Assembly: GCF_014695775.1 (NCBI RefSeq)
Contig: NZ_JACJOX010000076.1
Span: 1 to 44,821, forward strand
Reading direction: 5' to 3'
Source: Leptolyngbya sp. FACHB-60
GTDB taxonomy: Bacteria > Cyanobacteriota > Cyanobacteriia > Phormidesmidales > Phormidesmidaceae
Length of the DNA: 44,821 bases
This document shows, piece after piece, positions 43,232 through 44,821 of this stretch. Each line of letters opens with the position of its first letter. The stretch's first letter is position 1. The notes beneath the pieces are model-generated. The model worked only from the letters and a program-made list of their open reading frames with translations. It was not told where the DNA came from and ran no database searches. Both the position numbers and the translations under genes were made by a program.

Positions 43232-43343
43232 GGGCGAGGTGCGCTGCGACTGTGCGCTTGCAGTTGGGGGCAGAAGAGCGAGCAGCTTTTACTATGGCAA
43301 GCAAACTGAGCTGAGCAATCCTCTAGCGGGCATGGATTCCCCA

Positions 43344-43393
43344 CCCTCTGAGGGGTATCTTTCGACGGCAGAAACCCGCCCTGCTAGGGGCGG
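43344..43393 (+). promoter_or_regulatory. two hairpins in the uvsE/SPL intergenic region
   Basis: CCCT-CTG-AGGG (43344-43354) and CCGCCC (43376-43381) paired with GGGCGG (43388-43393) lie in the 209-base gap between the divergent UV-repair genes. They could be operator or leader structures. No LexA-type box was recognised. Confidence 0.35.
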
Positions 43394-43440
43394 CAGTTAC
43401 CCCAATCAACTGGTTTTCTCTGCCGCGTCTACTCGCTACG

Positions 43441-44619
43441 GTGAAAGCAGATGCGCAAGCACTGTATTCATCACCCGCTAAGGATTTCTGCACTTTGACC
43501 TCGACTCCCATCGCCCCCCAACCAACGCGCGACGAGCAGAGACTGGCCCCTCAGATTCACCTAGAGCGACTTCTCAACATTCAGGAGATTTATCACGAGC
43601 CCGATGCTTTTCAGTACCCCCGCGGTCAAGAGATTTTGGCCCAGCATCCCAACGCATCGCTGATTGAGGTGCCGTCCCACTGGAACATTCCTGACCTGCA
43701 CGGCAACGAAGGCTCGATCGATGACTGGACTCGCATCAAGCGCACCGTACTGGTGCTGGGGGTGAAGAAATCTATGCAGGCGCGGCCCAACAGCCGTTCT
43801 TCCGATTTTGTTGCTCCCTCCCACGCCAACGGCTGCGCCATGGCCTGCTCATACTGCTATGTGGCCCGGCGCAAAGGTTTCGCGAACCCAATTACCGTCT
43901 TTGTCAATATTGAGCGAGTGTTGGGTTACCTAGAGCGTCACGCCAAGCGCCAGGGCCACAAGCTAGAACCCAACCAGGTCGACTCTCAGTTTTGGGTCTA
44001 CGAGATTGGCGAGAACAGCGACTGCTCGGTCGATGCGGCTATTTGCGACAACGTGAAGGATATCATTGCCCTGTTTCGCCGCATTCCCAACGGCAAGGCG
44101 ACCTTTGCTACCAAATGCGTCAATCGACAGTTGCTGAGCTACGACCCCCAGGGCAAGACCCGGATTCGGTTTAGCCTCATGCCTGCCGCTAAGGCTCAAA
44201 TTATCGATGTGCGAACGTCGCCAATTCCAGATCGCATCAATGCTATCAACGATTTTGTCGAAGCCGGTTACGAGGTGCACCTCAACTTTGCGCCCGTTGT
44301 TTATTACGAGGGCTGGCTCGACGACTACACCGAGCTTTTTCGCCAAATTGACGACACCCTTAGCGATCGCGCCAAGCAGCAGCTCCAGTGCGAGGTGATC
44401 TTCTTAACCCACAACGATCGCCTCCACGATATCAACATGGGCTGGCATCCCAAGGGCGAAGACCTGCTGTGGCAACCCGACCTGCAAGAGACCAAGTTTT
44501 CGCAGACCGGCGGCAAAAACGTTCGCTACAAGCGAGGGTTGAAGGGCAGTTTAGTTGAGCAATTTCAGGAACTACTGCATCAGGAGATGCCCTACTGCAC
44601 GGTGCGCTACGCCTTTTAG
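43441..44619 (+). CDS. spore photoproduct lyase-family radical SAM protein
   Basis: A 392-residue protein opening at GTG 43441 (start uncertain; no clear ribosome site). The radical SAM 4Fe-4S motif is CAMACSYCY, C132-x3-C136-x2-C139. SPL-like features follow: 'FWVYEIGENSDCSVDAAICDN' with cysteines at about 195 and 202, which could supply the thiol used in the SPL reaction. 'KATFATKCVNRQLLSYDPQGKTRIRFSLMP' is next, and 'VYYEGWLDDYTELF' further on. SPL reverses the UV spore photoproduct in endospores; cyanobacteria make none, so the true substrate is uncertain. Its pairing with uvsE suggests UV repair. Confidence 0.83.
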   Translation: MKADAQALYSSPAKDFCTLTSTPIAPQPTRDEQRLAPQIHLERLLNIQEIYHEPDAFQYPRGQEILAQHPNASLIEVPSHWNIPDLHGNEGSIDDWTRIKRTVLVLGVKKSMQARPNSRSSDFVAPSHANGCAMACSYCYVARRKGFANPITVFVNIERVLGYLERHAKRQGHKLEPNQVDSQFWVYEIGENSDCSVDAAICDNVKDIIALFRRIPNGKATFATKCVNRQLLSYDPQGKTRIRFSLMPAAKAQIIDVRTSPIPDRINAINDFVEAGYEVHLNFAPVVYYEGWLDDYTELFRQIDDTLSDRAKQQLQCEVIFLTHNDRLHDINMGWHPKGEDLLWQPDLQETKFSQTGGKNVRYKRGLKGSLVEQFQELLHQEMPYCTVRYAF

Positions 44620-44821
44620 AGGGAGGCATCCTTGATGCAGCGCGCGAACAAATGACTTAATCAGATATTGCAAACGTCCATTTGGTTAGGACAGGTTCGA
44701 CGTAGGGACATTGCAGTGTGTCACCCGACGTAAGGTTGTCCCCCCACGATACGACATAGAGTTGTGCCCCTTCGGCGCTTTAGCGGTAGAACATAAGACG
44801 TTGGATAGCCATCGTGACTGG

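Noticed and set aside
44620..44821. Possible gene or RNA after the SPL-like gene
   Set aside because: I see no frame, hairpin terminator or repeat that I can support in these last 200 bases.

Overview
The window is chromosomal DNA of a cyanobacterium. Evidence: many GCGATCGC (HIP1) octamers, a menA-menC-menE phylloquinone operon, fbp-zwf-opcA gene order, a tRNA-Leu(CAG) without encoded CCA, DUF1823 and DUF5340 type proteins, and a hidden petL gene for the cytochrome b6f complex. High GC and many short dispersed palindromes fit a filamentous Leptolyngbya/Nodosilinea-like genome, but that placement is a guess.

Layout. 1-310: end of an IS630-type insertion sequence that cuts a gene for a STAND-type N-terminal domain. 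465-7984: small membrane protein, folP, an amino-acid ABC transporter (binding protein, permease, ATPase), a DUF5340-like gene, trpC, lpdA and an RNA 2'-O-methyltransferase, nearly all on the minus strand. 8033-13601: tRNA-Leu, murA, an FAD-linked oxidase, a pentapeptide-repeat membrane protein divergent from a phosphodiester glycosidase-like exported protein, and a small membrane protein. 13612-16881: menA-menC-menE, overlapping in one operon. 17108-19535: an SSB-like protein followed by a structured, terminator-ended region, DUF1823, a small membrane protein and an alpha/beta hydrolase. 19798-24158: fbp, zwf and opcA (sugar-phosphate metabolism and oxidative pentose phosphate entry), with a perfect GTA-N8-TAC NtcA-type site upstream of zwf. 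24255-26139: PdeM-like phosphoesterase, SH3-type lipoprotein, small acidic protein. 26295-30214: a three-gene exopolysaccharide cassette (glycosyltransferase, polyprenyl-phosphate sugar transferase, O-antigen-ligase/polymerase), whose 3' end overlaps petL on the other strand. 30584-34424: aroB, hisB, a methyltransferase, a remnant of a second hisB, and a DUF2993-like gene. 34542-42123: exonuclease, Na+/H+ antiporter, orphan CheB with a zinc-ribbon tail, exported protein, FAD dehydrogenase, 2OG-Fe(II) oxygenase and DUF411 protein. 42314-44619: a divergent UV-repair pair, UvsE endonuclease and a spore-photoproduct-lyase-like radical SAM protein.

Most genes are housekeeping. The less ordinary signals are: a pair of 112-bp repeats with matching ends (31699-31810 and 42199-42310); a hisB 3'-end remnant bracketing a methyltransferase; petL hidden antisense to a polysaccharide gene; the divergent UvsE/SPL pair; and a three-hairpin possible RNA after the SSB-like gene. 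I found no CRISPR array, no rRNA, no prophage, and no clear new multi-gene defence system. The nearest thing to defence is the IS-disrupted STAND-type N-terminus at the left edge.
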